64,000 bases of DNA from Mobilicoccus caccae (GCF_030161635.1 NZ_BSUO01000001.1:2399199-2463198); one strand, 5' to 3'; counted from the first letter of the stretch, positions 1 to 10,074 are shown. Numbers and translations are program-made. Notes: generated from the letters alone by a model not told the origin.

Positions 1-1136
1 GGTCGAAGTGACGCGGACCGACTCCGAGACCTCGTAGCCGAAGCCCTCCATCCACATTCCACAGATGACGTGGAAGGTCATGTTCTCGGCGAGTTCGTTC
101 TCGTCCTCGCTGCGGATGCTCACGGTGCGCTCGCCCCAGTCGGGTGGATAGCCGACGCCGATCGAGTAGCCCAGGCGGCTGGGCTTCTCGAGGCCGTACT
201 CGGCGAGCTTCCAGTTCCAGGCGTGCGCCAGAGACGCCACGGGCACCCCCGGCGCCGCCTCCGACAGCACCGCGTCGAGTCCGGCCGCGACGGCCTCCTC
301 CAGGCGGAGCAACTCGTCCGAGGCGCTGCCGAGCATGATCGTGCGGGCCAGCGGCACGTTGTACCGCTGGTGGGCTCCGGAGAGCTCGACGACGACGGCG
401 TCCCCGTCGGCGAACTCCCGCCCACTCCAGGTGAGGTGGGGGTGTCCGCAGACTCCGCGGTGGGCAGCATCGGGACGATCGAGGGGTAGTCGCCCCACGC
501 GTCGCCGTCGCCGAGGGCCTGTGCCTGCATGATCTGAGCGGCCACGACGTTCTGCTGCACGCCCACCGCGACGGCGTCGATCGCGGCCTCCATCGCCTTG
601 GTCGTCACCCGGGCGGCGGACCGCATGAGCTGGATCTCGGCGTCCGACTTGATCAGGCGCACCCAGTTGACGAGCTCGAAACAGTCGACGATCTTCCACT
701 CCGGGATGCCGTGATCCAGCGCCCGGAACCCTTTGGGAGAGGTGTAGTGGGAGTCCATCTCCATCCCCACGACCCCCTTGGACGCGGGCGCCACGAGCCA
801 CCGCTGCCGCAGCGCGAACGACACCCAGTCGAAGGGGTGCAGGTGCGGACGCTGCACGTACCGCTCCGGGTACCCCACGATGTTCTCCGCCGGCAGCCAG
901 GTCGTGCGATGGGCACCGTGGGCATCCATCTCGCGTGTGAACAACACCATCCCGCCCTCGGCCGGCACGAAGAGCATCTGCGGCACATAGAACGACCACG
1001 CGTTGTAGCCGGTGAGGTAGTAGATGTTGGCCGGGTCGGTGACGATGAGGGCCGACAGACCCTGCAGGTCCATCCGATGCCGGACCGCGGCGAGTCGGCT
1101 GCCGTATTCCGCCTGGGAGATGACGACCGGATCCAC
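1..1136 (-). CDS. doeA: Ectoine hydrolase (M24 family), partial at left edge, frameshifted
   Basis: Cytoplasmic pita-bread-fold hydrolase expected to open the ectoine ring to N-acetyl-diaminobutyrate, the first step of ectoine catabolism. The N-terminal half carries blocks I recognise from DoeA/EutD: DPANIYYLTGYNAWSFYV near residue 35, MDAHGAHRTTWLP near 70 and GYPERYVQ near 88. After the break, YPPDWGERT and MTFHVI..GMWMEG follow in the other frame. The GTG start at 1136 has GAAAGGA about 8 nt upstream. The frame breaks at the G run 438-442; one more G restores HLTWSGREFADGD and carries the reading to base 1, so the C-terminus lies outside the window. It is the last visible gene of a same-strand run with an aldehyde dehydrogenase and an aminotransferase. 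A creatinase or Xaa-Pro peptidase is the alternative, but the N-terminal motifs favour DoeA. Confidence 0.82.
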
Positions 1137-1178
1137 GGACGGTTCCTTTCTGCGAAGTGGGGTCCCCGGGTGGGACCG

Positions 1179-2653
1179 TCAGGCGCGCGGCATGGCGAGG
1201 TACTTCATCTCGAGGAACTCCTCGATGCCGACGCGTCCGCCCTCGCGACCCAGACCGGATTCCTTGACGCCACCGAAGGGCGCCGCCGGGTTGGAGACCA
1301 ACCCGGTGTTGAGGCCGAGCATCCCGACCTCGACCCGCTCGGACATGCGGAAGCCGCGGTCGACGTCCTTGGTGAACACGTAGCCCACCAGCCCCCACTC
1401 GGTGTCGTTGGCGAGACGGATCGCCTCGTCCTCGTCGTCGAAGGGGATGACGGGAGCGACCGGGCCGAAGATCTCCTGCGACATCAGGGCCGACTTCGGC
1501 GACACGTCGGCCAGCACCGTCGGCGGGTAGAAGTACCCCGGCCCCTCCGGCGACTCGCCGCCACACACGACGCGTGCGCCGTGGGACACGGCGTCGGCGA
1601 CGAGCTCCTCGACCTTGGTGCGTGCCTTCTCCTCGACCAGCGGACCGACCTGGGTGTCCGGGTCGGTGCCGTCGCCCACGACGAGCGCGGACATGCGCTC
1701 GGCAAGCTTGCGCCCGAACTCCGCTGCCACGCCACGCTGTACGAACATCCGGTTGGCGGCGGTGCAGGCCTCCCCATGTTGCGCATCTTGGCGACCATCG
1801 CGCCCTCGACCGCCACGTCGAGATCGGCGTCGTCGAACACGATGAACGGGGCGTTGCCGCCGAGCTCCATCGAAGAGCGCATGACGTGCCGGGACGCCTG
1901 CTCGAGCAGCTTGACGCCGACGGCCGTGGAACCGGTGAAGGAGATCTTGCGGGCCAGGCCGCTGTCCATCCACGGCTCGACGACCGAGCCCGCGCTGCTC
2001 GTGCAGACGACGTTGAGCACGCCCGGCGGCAGACCGGCCTCAGTGAGGATCTCGGTGAGGGCGAACGAGCTCAGCGGCGTCAGGTGTGCGGGCTTGAAGA
2101 CCATCGTGCAGCCGGCCGCGATGGCCGGACCGATCTTGCGGGTGCCCATCGCGAGGGGGAAGTTCCACGGCGTGACCAACACACACGGGCCCACGGGCTC
2201 CTTGGTGACGATGATGCGGGTCTTGCCGTCGCCGCTCATCGTCGCATCACCGCCGATGCGCACGGCCTCCTCGGAGAACCAGCGGAAGAACTCCGCCGCG
2301 TAGGCGACCTCACCCTTGGCCTCGGCCAGCGGCTTGCCCATCTCGGTGGTCATGACCAGGGCCAGCTCCTCCTGGCGCTCCATGACGAGTTCGTAGGCGC
2401 GGCGCAGGATCTCGCTGCGCTCGCGGGGTGGGGTGCGACCCCAGGTGGCCTGGGTGCGGGCGGCGACCTCGATGGCGCGGCGCGCGTCCTCCTCTCCACC
2501 GTCGGCGATCGTGGCGATCACCTCGCCGGTGGCGGGGTTGACCACCTCGGTCGTGGCGCCAGAGGCGGCGTCACTCCATTCGCCGTCGATGAACAGGCCG
2601 GTCGGGACCTTGGCGACGGCCTGCTGGGCGGACGTGGCGGTGGTGCTCGTCAT
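1179..2653 (-). CDS. NAD(P)-dependent semialdehyde dehydrogenase (ALDH family), frameshifted
   Basis: Aldehyde dehydrogenase of the succinate-semialdehyde dehydrogenase type, 491 residues once repaired. Visible are the cofactor-binding TPWNFPLAMGTRKIGPA and AAGCTMVFKPA blocks, the FTGSTAVG turn, ELGGNAP with the general-base Glu, and MRNMGEACTAANR with the catalytic Cys. The frame breaks exactly before that Cys, at the C run 1772-1775 (plus strand); adding one base joins the two halves. ATG at 2653 follows GGAAGGA. It sits 61 nt after the aminotransferase and 42 nt before doeA on the same strand. In ectoine-degradation clusters an ALDH (DoeC or Ssd) oxidises aspartate semialdehyde made by the aminotransferase, and I infer that role. 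GabD-type succinate semialdehyde oxidation is the alternative; sequence alone does not separate them. Confidence 0.8.
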
Positions 2654-2714
2654 CGGATGTCCTTCCGTTCGGAGGGTTCGGCAGGGTACGGGGAGGGGCG
2701 GGTGTCGGCGGGTC

Positions 2715-3976
2715 TCAGGCGCCGCTGCCGACGACCTCGTCCATGGTGGCGGCGAAGCGCTGCACGCCGGTCTCGATCTCGTCCTTCGTGACGACGAGGG
2801 CGGGGATGAGCCGGACGACGTTGCCCATCGGGCCGCAGGTCAGCGTCAGCAGGCCGTTGCCGGTCGTCGCCTGCTGCACCGCGGCCGCGGTGGCGGCATC
2901 CGGTTCACCGCCCGGGGTCGTGAACTCGATCCCGAGCATGAGCCCGATCCCGCGGACGTCACCGATGACGGGGTGCTTCTCCTGCACCGTCTTGATCCCC
3001 GCCATCAGTTCCTCGCCGCGGACCCGGGCGTTCTCGACCAGGCCCTCGTCTCGGATGACGTCGAGCGTCGCGCACCCGGCCGCCGCGGCGACGGCGTTGC
3101 CGCCGTAGGTGCCACCCTGCGATCCGGGCCAGCCCTTGCTCATGAGCGCCTCCGACGCCGCCATCGCGCTGATGGGGAATCCCGAGGCGATGCCCTTGGC
3201 CGTGAGGAGGATGTCGGGCGAGATGTCGGAGTGCTGGTGGCCCCAGAACTTGCCGGTGCGCCCGCAACCGGCCTGCACCTCGTCGATGACCAGGAGGATG
3301 TCGTGCTTGTCGGCCCGTTCGCGCAGCCCCTCGAGGAACGCGGGCGGGGTCTGCAGGTAGCCGCCGTCGCCGAGGGCCGGCTCGATGAGGAACGCCGCCG
3401 TGTCGGCGGGCGCGGTGCGCGAGGCCAGGAGGAAGTCGAGCTCGCGCAGGCAGAACTCGACGGTGGTCTGCTCGTCCCAGCCGTAGCGGTAGGCGTAGGG
3501 GAACGGGGCCATGTGCACGCCGGCCATGAGGGGGAGAATCCGGCCGAGAACTTGGTTCCCGCCGTGGTGAGCGAGGCCGCGGCGACCGTGCGGCCGTGGA
3601 ATCCACCCTGGAAGACGACGATGTTCGGGCGCCCGGTGGCCATGCGCGCCAGCCGGACCGACGCCTCGACAGCCTCCGATCCGGAGTTGGCGTAGAACAC
3701 CGAGTCCAGGCCGGTCGGCAGCACCTCGCCGAGCTTCTCGGTGAGGGCGAGCAGGGGCGGGTGCATCACGGTCGTGTATTGGGCGTGGATGACCTTGCCC
3801 ACCTGCTCGCGTGCCGCCTCGACGACGCGCGGGTGGCAGTGGCCGGTGCTCGTCACGCCGATACCGGTGGTGAAGTCCAGGTAGTCGCGGCCGTCGGTCC
3901 CGTGGATCCAGCTACCGCTCGCGTGGTCGACGACGACGGGGGTGGCTTGCTTCAACAGAGGGCTGAGGGAGGTCAT
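2715..3976 (-). CDS. Class III PLP aminotransferase (DoeD/GabT-like), frameshifted
   Basis: Fold-type I, class III aminotransferase of 420 residues after repair, acting on an omega-amino group such as that of diaminobutyrate or 4-aminobutyrate. It shows the N-terminal DYLDFTTGIGVTSTGHCHP, the SGSEAVEAS phosphate-binding region, FQGGFHGRT, VIDEVQAGCGRTG and the PLP-lysine block TAKGIASGFPISAM. The break lies at the G run 3530-3534 (plus strand); one extra base gives FSAGFSPLMAGVHMAPFPY. The ATG at 3976 has GAGAGGA 5-9 nt upstream and is preferred over a longer start. It is the first gene of the aminotransferase, dehydrogenase, doeA run, and a palindrome lies 28 nt upstream. Context with ectoine hydrolase suggests diaminobutyrate transamination, which is inference; a GABA aminotransferase is possible. 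Confidence 0.8.
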
Positions 3977-4003
3977 GTGGCGATCCTCTCGGGCGCCACC
4001 GAG

Positions 4004-4017
4004 GATTGTCAACAATC
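4004..4017. promoter_or_regulatory. Palindromic operator candidate between divergent catabolic genes
   Basis: GATTGTCAACAATC is an inverted repeat with six-base arms around a CA centre. It lies in the divergent spacer, 28 nt upstream of the aminotransferase ATG. TTGT..ACAA half-sites are typical of GntR/FadR-type regulators. TTGTCA within it also resembles a -35 hexamer. No regulator gene is visible nearby, so the assignment is inference. Confidence 0.45.
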
Positions 4018-4112
4018 GGACGTCGGCCTAGGGTGAAGATCGTGAACAGTGCAGATCAGACCCCCGCCCTGCGCCCGCACCTCACGAGATCCTTTCTCCC
4101 TCCGGTTCCCCC

Positions 4113-5102
4113 GTGGACGACGGACCGGCAACGTCCCCGCTCACGGTCGTCATCCTGACCGCTGACGGGACACCGCCGCCCACGAACGAGGACGCACTCC
4201 ACCGGCTCGCCGACGTGACGGTCACCGACGCGGCCGGCCTCGCCGCGGCGCTGCCCGGCGCCGAGGTGCTCTTCATCTGGGACTTCTTCTCCGGTGCGCT
4301 CGCCGACGCCTGGCACGCCGCCGACTCCCTGCGGTGGATCCACGTCGCGGCGGCCGGGGTCGACGCGATCCTCTTCGACGGGCTCCGGGAATCCGACGTC
4401 GTGGTCACCAACGCCCGTGGCGTCTTCGACCGCCCCATCGCGGAGTTCGTGCTCGCCTCGGTCCTGGCCCACGACAAGCTCCTGCACGAGAACAAGGCGC
4501 TCCAGGCCGAGCACACGTGGCGTCATCGCGAACCGCGCCGCACCTCCGGCACCCGGGCGCTGGTCGTCGGCACCGGTGGCATCGGACGGGCGAGCGCCCG
4601 GCTGCTGCGGGCCGTCGGGATGGAGGTCCGGGGCGCCGGTCGGGTCGCCCGCGCCGACGACCCGGATTTCGGCGAGATCGTCGCGTCCTCGGAATTGGCC
4701 GCACACGTCGGCGACGTGGACCACCTGGTCCTGGCCGCGCCCCTGACTCCGCAGACCCGCGAGGTCGTCGACGCCGACGTGCTCGCCGCCCTGCCGACGC
4801 ACGCGCATCTGGTCAACATCGGCCGCGGCGCTCTGGTGGACGAACCGGCCCTCGTCGCGAGTCTGCGCGAGGGCGGGATCGCCGCCGCGAGTCTCGACGT
4901 CTTCGCGGTCGAACCGTTGCCCGCAGACCATCCCTTCTGGACGATGACCAACGTCCACGTCTCGGCCCACATGTGCGGTGACGTCATCGGCTGGCGCGAC
5001 ACCCTGTCCGACCAGTTCGAGGACAACCTGCGTCGCTACCTCGCCGGTGAGGACCTGCCCGACCCCGTCGACAAGAGCAGTGGTTACGTCCCCTCGCGCT
5101 GA
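4113..5102 (+). CDS. D-isomer-specific 2-hydroxyacid dehydrogenase
   Basis: NAD(P)-dependent D-2-hydroxyacid dehydrogenase of 329 residues. It has the Rossmann motif GTGGIG at 153-158, and the catalytic triad appears as Arg238 in NIGRGALVDE, Glu267 in FAVEPLP and His286 in HVSAHMCGD. It is divergent from the aminotransferase operon and shares its control region, so a role in the same catabolism is plausible but unproven; the substrate cannot be read from the sequence. The start is uncertain. GTG at 4113 has no clear ribosome-binding site, while an open frame from GTG 4042 would join this one if a base were missing in the C run near 4108-4112, as happens in several neighbours. GhrA-like glyoxylate/hydroxypyruvate reductase is an alternative name. 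Confidence 0.85.
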   Translation: MDDGPATSPLTVVILTADGTPPPTNEDALHRLADVTVTDAAGLAAALPGAEVLFIWDFFSGALADAWHAADSLRWIHVAAAGVDAILFDGLRESDVVVTNARGVFDRPIAEFVLASVLAHDKLLHENKALQAEHTWRHREPRRTSGTRALVVGTGGIGRASARLLRAVGMEVRGAGRVARADDPDFGEIVASSELAAHVGDVDHLVLAAPLTPQTREVVDADVLAALPTHAHLVNIGRGALVDEPALVASLREGGIAAASLDVFAVEPLPADHPFWTMTNVHVSAHMCGDVIGWRDTLSDQFEDNLRRYLAGEDLPDPVDKSSGYVPSR

Positions 5103-5416
5103 TCGCGGTCGCAGTGCGGCCGGCCGGACCTCGGCCCCGCTGCATCATGAGTCGGCGAGGCGGCAGCGTCATCGTCGGCCTGTCCGAGGGTCGGTGTGTG
5201 GGCGACGCGCCCCCTCGCGACGATCAGCGCCACGGCGCCCGCAACCCCGGTGACGACTCTGTGCAGGCGGCCGACGGAGTACATCCCACGACCATAGGCG
5301 TGGACCCCGACGGCGACGCCCCGCAGGTCCTCACAGGACACCCTCGGTCACCGGCAGGGCTCACGCTCACGTCGGTCGGCTGCTGGAGGGGTGCCGGCGA
5401 TGGGCGCCCCACCTCC
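5103..5416. other. Intergenic, no convincing gene
   Basis: This 314-nt gap separates the dehydrogenase stop from the CGNR gene stop. A minus-strand open frame at 5084-5341 (85 codons) could encode one hydrophobic helix (VVTGVAGAVALIVA). It has no clear ribosome-binding site, overlaps the dehydrogenase 3' end, and I do not recognise a family. I see no clear terminator. Confidence 0.3.
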
Positions 5417-6010
5417 TCACGAACGGGGCTCCCCCGATCGGGGACGCTTCTGCCCGTTGGCGCGCAGTCGCGCCTTCTTCTCGCGGTTTCCGCACGTGTT
5501 CATGTCGCACCACCTGCGGCTGCGACTTCGGCTGGTGTCGAAGAAGGCAGCTCGACAGGTCGGCGACGCACACAGGGCCAGGCGCCCCTCTCGTTCTCCG
5601 GAGATGATCTCGATCGCATCGGCGGCGATCACACCGAAGGCGTCCTCCACGTCGGAACCCGGGTCGAGCAGCCATCTTCGCGCGCCGTCAGGAGTCAGGA
5701 CCGCCGTGGCCCGACCGACGGCGCTGCGGTGGTTGAGGACCCGGACGGCGGACGCCGGGAGCGCCTCACCGGATGCCGCTGCCGTCGCGGCGAGGTGGAT
5801 CGACTCCCTCAGTTCTCGGGCGAGCTCGAGGTGCGCGTCCGTGCAGGAGTCGACGGCGAGGCCACTCATCGCCAGCCAGTCGGCCAACCGCCGTGGCATG
5901 GGGATGCGCTCCACGACCGTGCCGCGCCGTTCGGTCAGGGTCCCCGTGAAGCTCGTCGCAAGGATGCTGCCGACGCGGAAGTCGGGAAACTCGGCAGGCA
6001 CGGGAACCAC
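5417..6010 (-). CDS. CGNR zinc-finger domain protein (ABATE/DUF1470)
   Basis: Protein of 197 residues with an N-terminal ABATE-like stress domain and a C-terminal CGNR zinc finger. The finger runs over roughly residues 146-183 and contains CASPTCRAAFFDTSRSR followed by RRWCDMNTCGNREKKARLR, giving four zinc cysteines and the name-giving CGNR. The family is believed to bind DNA and act as stress-responsive regulators, but no target is known. It starts with GTG at 6010 and is divergent from the epoxide hydrolase gene at 6096, so it may control that neighbour; this is inference from arrangement. The protein ends in a basic tail. Confidence 0.85.
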   Translation of the reverse strand: MVPVPAEFPDFRVGSILATSFTGTLTERRGTVVERIPMPRRLADWLAMSGLAVDSCTDAHLELARELRESIHLAATAAASGEALPASAVRVLNHRSAVGRATAVLTPDGARRWLLDPGSDVEDAFGVIAADAIEIISGEREGRLALCASPTCRAAFFDTSRSRSRRWCDMNTCGNREKKARLRANGQKRPRSGEPRS

Positions 6011-6095
6011 CTTAGCCGGTTGCTGCTGGTGGCCGTCGATGGTAGAACCGTCATTGCCGGTTCACGTGAGCCGCTTCGCTCGGCCAGGAGGCCTC

Positions 6096-7273
6096 ATGCC
6101 ACGATCGACCAGCAACGACATCCGACGTTTCGACGGCCGGGCGACCGACACCGACCTCGAGGATCTGCGCACGCGCCTGGCAGCCACGAGATTCCCCGAA
6201 GCCGAGACGGTCCGAGGCGCTCCGCGGGACCCCTCCGATGGGACCAAGGCGTGCCCCTCGAGGACCTCGTGACCCTCGTCGACCACTGGCGGACCGCGTA
6301 CGACTGGCGATCGTTCGAGGAGCGCCTCGACCGGATCGGCCAGTTCCGCACGACCATCGACGGTCTGGGAATCCACTTCCTGCACCGCCGCTCCGATCGC
6401 GACGACGCCGTCCCTCTCGTCCTCACCCACGGGTGGCCGGGCAGCGTCGCCGAGTTCGTCGACGTCGTGGACGAACTGACGCATCCCTCCGATGCGGACG
6501 CGCCGGCGTTCCACGTCGTCGCGCCGTCCCTGCCGGGATTCGGTCACAGCGACAAACCGGACGCCCCCGGATGGGGAGCCGAACGGATCGCGGCCGCGTG
6601 GGTGGAACTGATGGGACGCCTGGGGTATCCGCAGTTCTTCGCTCACGGCGGCGACTGGGGAGGCGTGATCACCACGATCCTCGGCGGCAGGTTCCCGGCG
6701 CACGTTCTCGGCATCCACACGACATTCGCCGAAGGGCCGCCCGGCCTGACGACGGAAGGCCTGACGACAGCGGAACGTGCCTGGGTCGAGGAACACCGCG
6801 ACTTCTGGCGTCACCGTGCGGCGTACGCCGAACAGCAGGCGACGCGACCCCAGACGATCGGCTACGCGCTCGTGGACTCACCCGTCGGGCTCCTCGCCTG
6901 GATACTCGACAAGTTCGCCGAGTGGAGCGACACGCAGGACAGCCCGTTCGAGACGACCTCGAGGGACCGGCTGCTGGACAACGTGACGCTCTACTGGCTC
7001 ACGCGGACCGGGGCCTCGTCGGCCCGCATCTACTCCGAGAGCCACGACTCCCTCGACCCCGCCCTCCGGGTCGACGTCCCTTGCGCGATCACCATGTACC
7101 CCCGCGACCACGGCTCGAAGTGCCCCCGCCCGTGGGCGCGTGAACGATACCGCCGGATCGTCCGGTGGAACGCACCGGAGGTCGGGGGTCACTTCCCCTC
7201 GCTGGAGGTACCCCGGTACTTCGTCGCCGATCTGCGAGCAGGCATGACTGCGGTGCGGGCCGCTCGCGAGTAA
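6096..7273 (+). CDS. Epoxide hydrolase with EHN domain (alpha/beta hydrolase), frameshifted
   Basis: Microsomal-type epoxide hydrolase of 392 residues after repair. The N-terminal EHN domain (about residues 5-110) includes GVPLEDLVTLVDHWRTAYDW and FRTTIDGLGIHFLH. The alpha/beta-hydrolase core shows the oxyanion motif HGWPGS at 112-117, nucleophile Asp187 in GGDWGG and the catalytic His366 in GGHFPSLE near the C-terminus. AGGAGG lies just upstream of the ATG at 6096. The frame breaks near 6239, where adding one base gives DPSDWDQGVPLED, the expected EHN sequence. Substrates are probably xenobiotic or lipid epoxides. The CGNR protein is transcribed divergently. A long open frame reaching further upstream is a frame artefact and not an N-terminal extension. 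Confidence 0.85.
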
Positions 7274-7325
7274 CCGCGGTCGACCCGACGCCTGCTGCCC
7301 ACGGGAGCGTCGGAGAGAATCAGCC

Positions 7326-7892
7326 ATGGTCTTCCACGAGAGCTGGGTGGAGCGGCAGATCCGCGAGGCCACCGAGCGCGGTGAGTTCGACGGGCTTCCC
7401 GGTTCGGGAAAGCCCCTGGACCTGCACGACGTCGACGACCCGGACTGGTGGGTCAAGCGCTTCCTCGACCGCGAGGGGCTCGACGCGTCGGCGACGATGC
7501 CGCCGGTCATGCAACTCCGAGCCGAACATGCCGGTTTTCCCGCCTCGCTGGTGGACGTGACCCGCGAGGACGCCGTCCGCGAGATCCTGCGTGACTACAA
7601 CCGGCGGGTGGTCGAGGATCGGCTGCGGCCGGTGATCGGGCGGGCGATGCCCGTGGTGGCTCCCCGCGTCGACGTGGACGAGATGGTGTCCCATTGGCGT
7701 GAACTCCGCGATCTGCGTGCGCTCGATGAGATCCAGGAGGCGCCGACCCAGACTGCGGACAGCTCGAGTGCGCCTCCCCGACCCGGCGCCTTCGACGCTG
7801 GTGGGGTCGACTGCGGGGACGGCGACGGGCGCGGCCCGCTCTGCGCGAGGGGCCTCCTGCCTGGGAGGACCGGTAGGACCGATACGTCCTGA
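7326..7892 (+). CDS. DUF1992 (DnaJ subfamily C member 28-like) protein
   Basis: Small cytoplasmic protein of 188 residues. The first 70 residues match the DUF1992 domain: FHESWVERQIREATERGEFD, then LPGSGKPLDL and a DPDWWVKRFLDREG block. Family members are widespread in bacteria and their function is not established; the DnaJ name reflects a domain shared with a eukaryotic protein and there is no J-domain HPD motif here. The C-terminal 45 residues are low-complexity and Gly/Arg-rich, so a late frame error cannot be excluded. ATG 7326 follows GGAGAG. It lies 52 nt after the epoxide hydrolase and 32 nt before the peptidase gene. Confidence 0.8.
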   Translation: MVFHESWVERQIREATERGEFDGLPGSGKPLDLHDVDDPDWWVKRFLDREGLDASATMPPVMQLRAEHAGFPASLVDVTREDAVREILRDYNRRVVEDRLRPVIGRAMPVVAPRVDVDEMVSHWRELRDLRALDEIQEAPTQTADSSSAPPRPGAFDAGGVDCGDGDGRGPLCARGLLPGRTGRTDTS

Positions 7893-7924
7893 GCCGGGCG
7901 TCCCCACCCGTTAGCGTGACCGCC

Positions 7925-9991
7925 ATGGAGATCCCCCAGTCGCGACGTGGCGACGTCGTCGAGACCCTGCACGGCCGCCGGATCGCCGATCCCTACCGGT
8001 GGCTCGAGGACCCGGACTCACCCGAGACCCGGGCCTGGGTCTCGGCGCAGAACGCGGTCACCCGCGTCCACCTCGAGGGCCTCGCGTCGCACACCTGGTT
8101 CTCCGACCTCCTCCGCCGGATCGTCATGCGCCCGGTAGCGACACCGCCGTTCCACTGCGCGGGGTGGTACGTCGTCTCCCGCGGTGATGGGTCGGGGCCG
8201 CAGAACACCTGGTACATCGCCCGGACTCTGGCAGAGCTCGAGGCCGGTGGTGACGTGCTGTTCGAGCCCTCCACCTGGTCGAGCGACGGCACGACGTCGA
8301 TCTCCGGGTTGTCGGTCAGCCGCGACGGAGCACTGGCCGCCTACTCCCGCAGCGCCGGCGGCTCCGACTGGCAGCAGGTGTACGTGCAGGACCTGCACAC
8401 CGGCCGGGCCGTCGAGGAGGCCGTGCTCGACACCAAGTTCAGCGACCTCATCTGGCTGGGCGATGACCGCACGTTCCTCTACACCAGGTACGTCGACTCA
8501 CGCGCCGAGGGAACTGCCACCGCCGCCCTGCCCCGGCCGATCCTCATGAGCCATGAGGTCGGCTCCGATCCCGCCGACGATGCGCTCGTCCTCGAGTTCC
8601 CCGACGATCCGCGGGTGTCCATGTGGCCGAGCGTCTCGAGCGACGGCCGCTGGTTGGCGATCAGCATGAACCGGGGCACGGAGGACCGGTACAAGCTGTG
8701 GCTCTACCCCCTGCGAGGAGCGGATCTGAGCGAGCCCGTCAAGGTGCTGGACGACTTCACGGACGACGTCGGCGTCGTGGACGTCGTGGACGACATCCTC
8801 TACCTCGTCACCGATCGTGACGCGCCGCGCAGCCGTGTGGTCTCGTTCGACCTGTCGAGTGACGGGGCAGCCTTCTCCACCGTCGTCCCCGAGAGCGACA
8901 GCACGCTCGTCAGGGCCGTCATCACCGGCGACGTGATGGTCACCGAGCACCTGGAGGACGCCGCGCCGGTCCTCACACGGTGGACGCGTGGGGGCGACGA
9001 GCTCGGCAGGCTCCCGATCATCGGAGGCACCGTGCTGGTCCTCGACGGCGAAGCAGGACGAGACGAACTCCTCGTGACCGTCAACTCGGTGACCTCCCCG
9101 GCGCAGTCGTTCGTCGTCACGCCCTCGAACGGACAGGTCCGAGAGCTGTCGTTCATCCCCGGCGAATCGTGGACACCGCCGGAGGTCCGCGTGACGCGAC
9201 ACCGAGCCACCAGCGACGACGGCACGCGAGTGCCCTACTGGCTGATCCGATCCGCGGACACCGAGGGCTCGGTGCCCACCCTGATGTACGGCTATGGCGG
9301 CTTCAACGTCCCGCTCGGCGCCTCGTACTCCCCGATGAACATCGCCTGGGTCCAGGCCGGCGGAGCGGTCGCCATCGCCAACCTCCGCGGTGGGGGTGAG
9401 TTCGGCACCGAGTGGTACGAGCAGGGCAAGCTGCAACACAAGCAGAATGTCTTCGACGACTTCGCTGCCGTCGCACGGCATCTCGTCGACGAAGGGGTGA
9501 CGAGCCGGGCGCAACTGGCCGCATACGGCGGCTCCAACGGCGGACTCCTCGTCGGAGCCTTGATCACCCAGCACCCCGACCTCGTCGCTGCGGCCGCGCC
9601 GATGGTCGGCGTGCTCGACCTGCTGCGGTTCCACCGGTTCACGATCGGATCGTCATGGATCTCCGACTACGGGGATCCTGACGTCGCCGAAGACTTCGAG
9701 GTCGCTCTCGCCTACTCACCACTCCACAACGTGCGGGAGGGGACGGCCTACCCGGCGACGATCGTCGTCACCGGCGATCACGACGATCGCGTCGTCCCGG
9801 CCCACAGCCACAAGTTCACCGCCACCCTCCAGCACGCCCAGGCCGGAGGAGCCCCGGTGCTCACGCGGATCGAGACCTCGACGGGGCACGGCGCGGGAAA
9901 GCCCAAGCCCGTCCAGGCGCAGGAAGCAGCCGACGTCCTGGCCTTTCTCGCTGCCCACACCGGCCTCGACCCCGATACCGCGTCACGATGA
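7925..9991 (+). CDS. Prolyl oligopeptidase family serine peptidase (S9A)
   Basis: Cytoplasmic prolyl oligopeptidase of 688 residues, cleaving short peptides after proline. It has an N-terminal beta-propeller (roughly residues 60-400) preceded by the family opening DPYRWLEDPDSPETRAWV, and a C-terminal alpha/beta-hydrolase domain. Ser537 lies in AAYGGSNGGLLVGA, Asp620 in VTGDHDDRVVPAHS and His655 in STGHGAGKPK. GYGGFNVP and ANLRGGGEFG before the serine are also diagnostic. The length is close to the usual 680-720. I chose ATG 7925 because the family N-terminus follows at once; a GTG three codons upstream is possible. No signal peptide is seen. Confidence 0.93.
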   Translation: MEIPQSRRGDVVETLHGRRIADPYRWLEDPDSPETRAWVSAQNAVTRVHLEGLASHTWFSDLLRRIVMRPVATPPFHCAGWYVVSRGDGSGPQNTWYIARTLAELEAGGDVLFEPSTWSSDGTTSISGLSVSRDGALAAYSRSAGGSDWQQVYVQDLHTGRAVEEAVLDTKFSDLIWLGDDRTFLYTRYVDSRAEGTATAALPRPILMSHEVGSDPADDALVLEFPDDPRVSMWPSVSSDGRWLAISMNRGTEDRYKLWLYPLRGADLSEPVKVLDDFTDDVGVVDVVDDILYLVTDRDAPRSRVVSFDLSSDGAAFSTVVPESDSTLVRAVITGDVMVTEHLEDAAPVLTRWTRGGDELGRLPIIGGTVLVLDGEAGRDELLVTVNSVTSPAQSFVVTPSNGQVRELSFIPGESWTPPEVRVTRHRATSDDGTRVPYWLIRSADTEGSVPTLMYGYGGFNVPLGASYSPMNIAWVQAGGAVAIANLRGGGEFGTEWYEQGKLQHKQNVFDDFAAVARHLVDEGVTSRAQLAAYGGSNGGLLVGALITQHPDLVAAAAPMVGVLDLLRFHRFTIGSSWISDYGDPDVAEDFEVALAYSPLHNVREGTAYPATIVVTGDHDDRVVPAHSHKFTATLQHAQAGGAPVLTRIETSTGHGAGKPKPVQAQEAADVLAFLAAHTGLDPDTASR

Positions 9992-10074
9992 CGAGGGTGG
10001 TCGGCGCCCCGGCAGGCGTGAAGGGCCGCCCGGCCGTAGCGTGAAGAGCGAACAGACCCCGAGGAAGGATCGTC

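Noticed and set aside
711..2303. 530-codon plus-strand frame opposite doeA and the aldehyde dehydrogenase
   Set aside because: Antisense to two recognisable enzymes; composition is shadow-like.
5114..7273. A 719-residue fusion ending in the epoxide hydrolase
   Set aside because: The first 380 residues are antisense to the CGNR gene. Joining occurs only because the hydrolase gene has a frame break near 6239.
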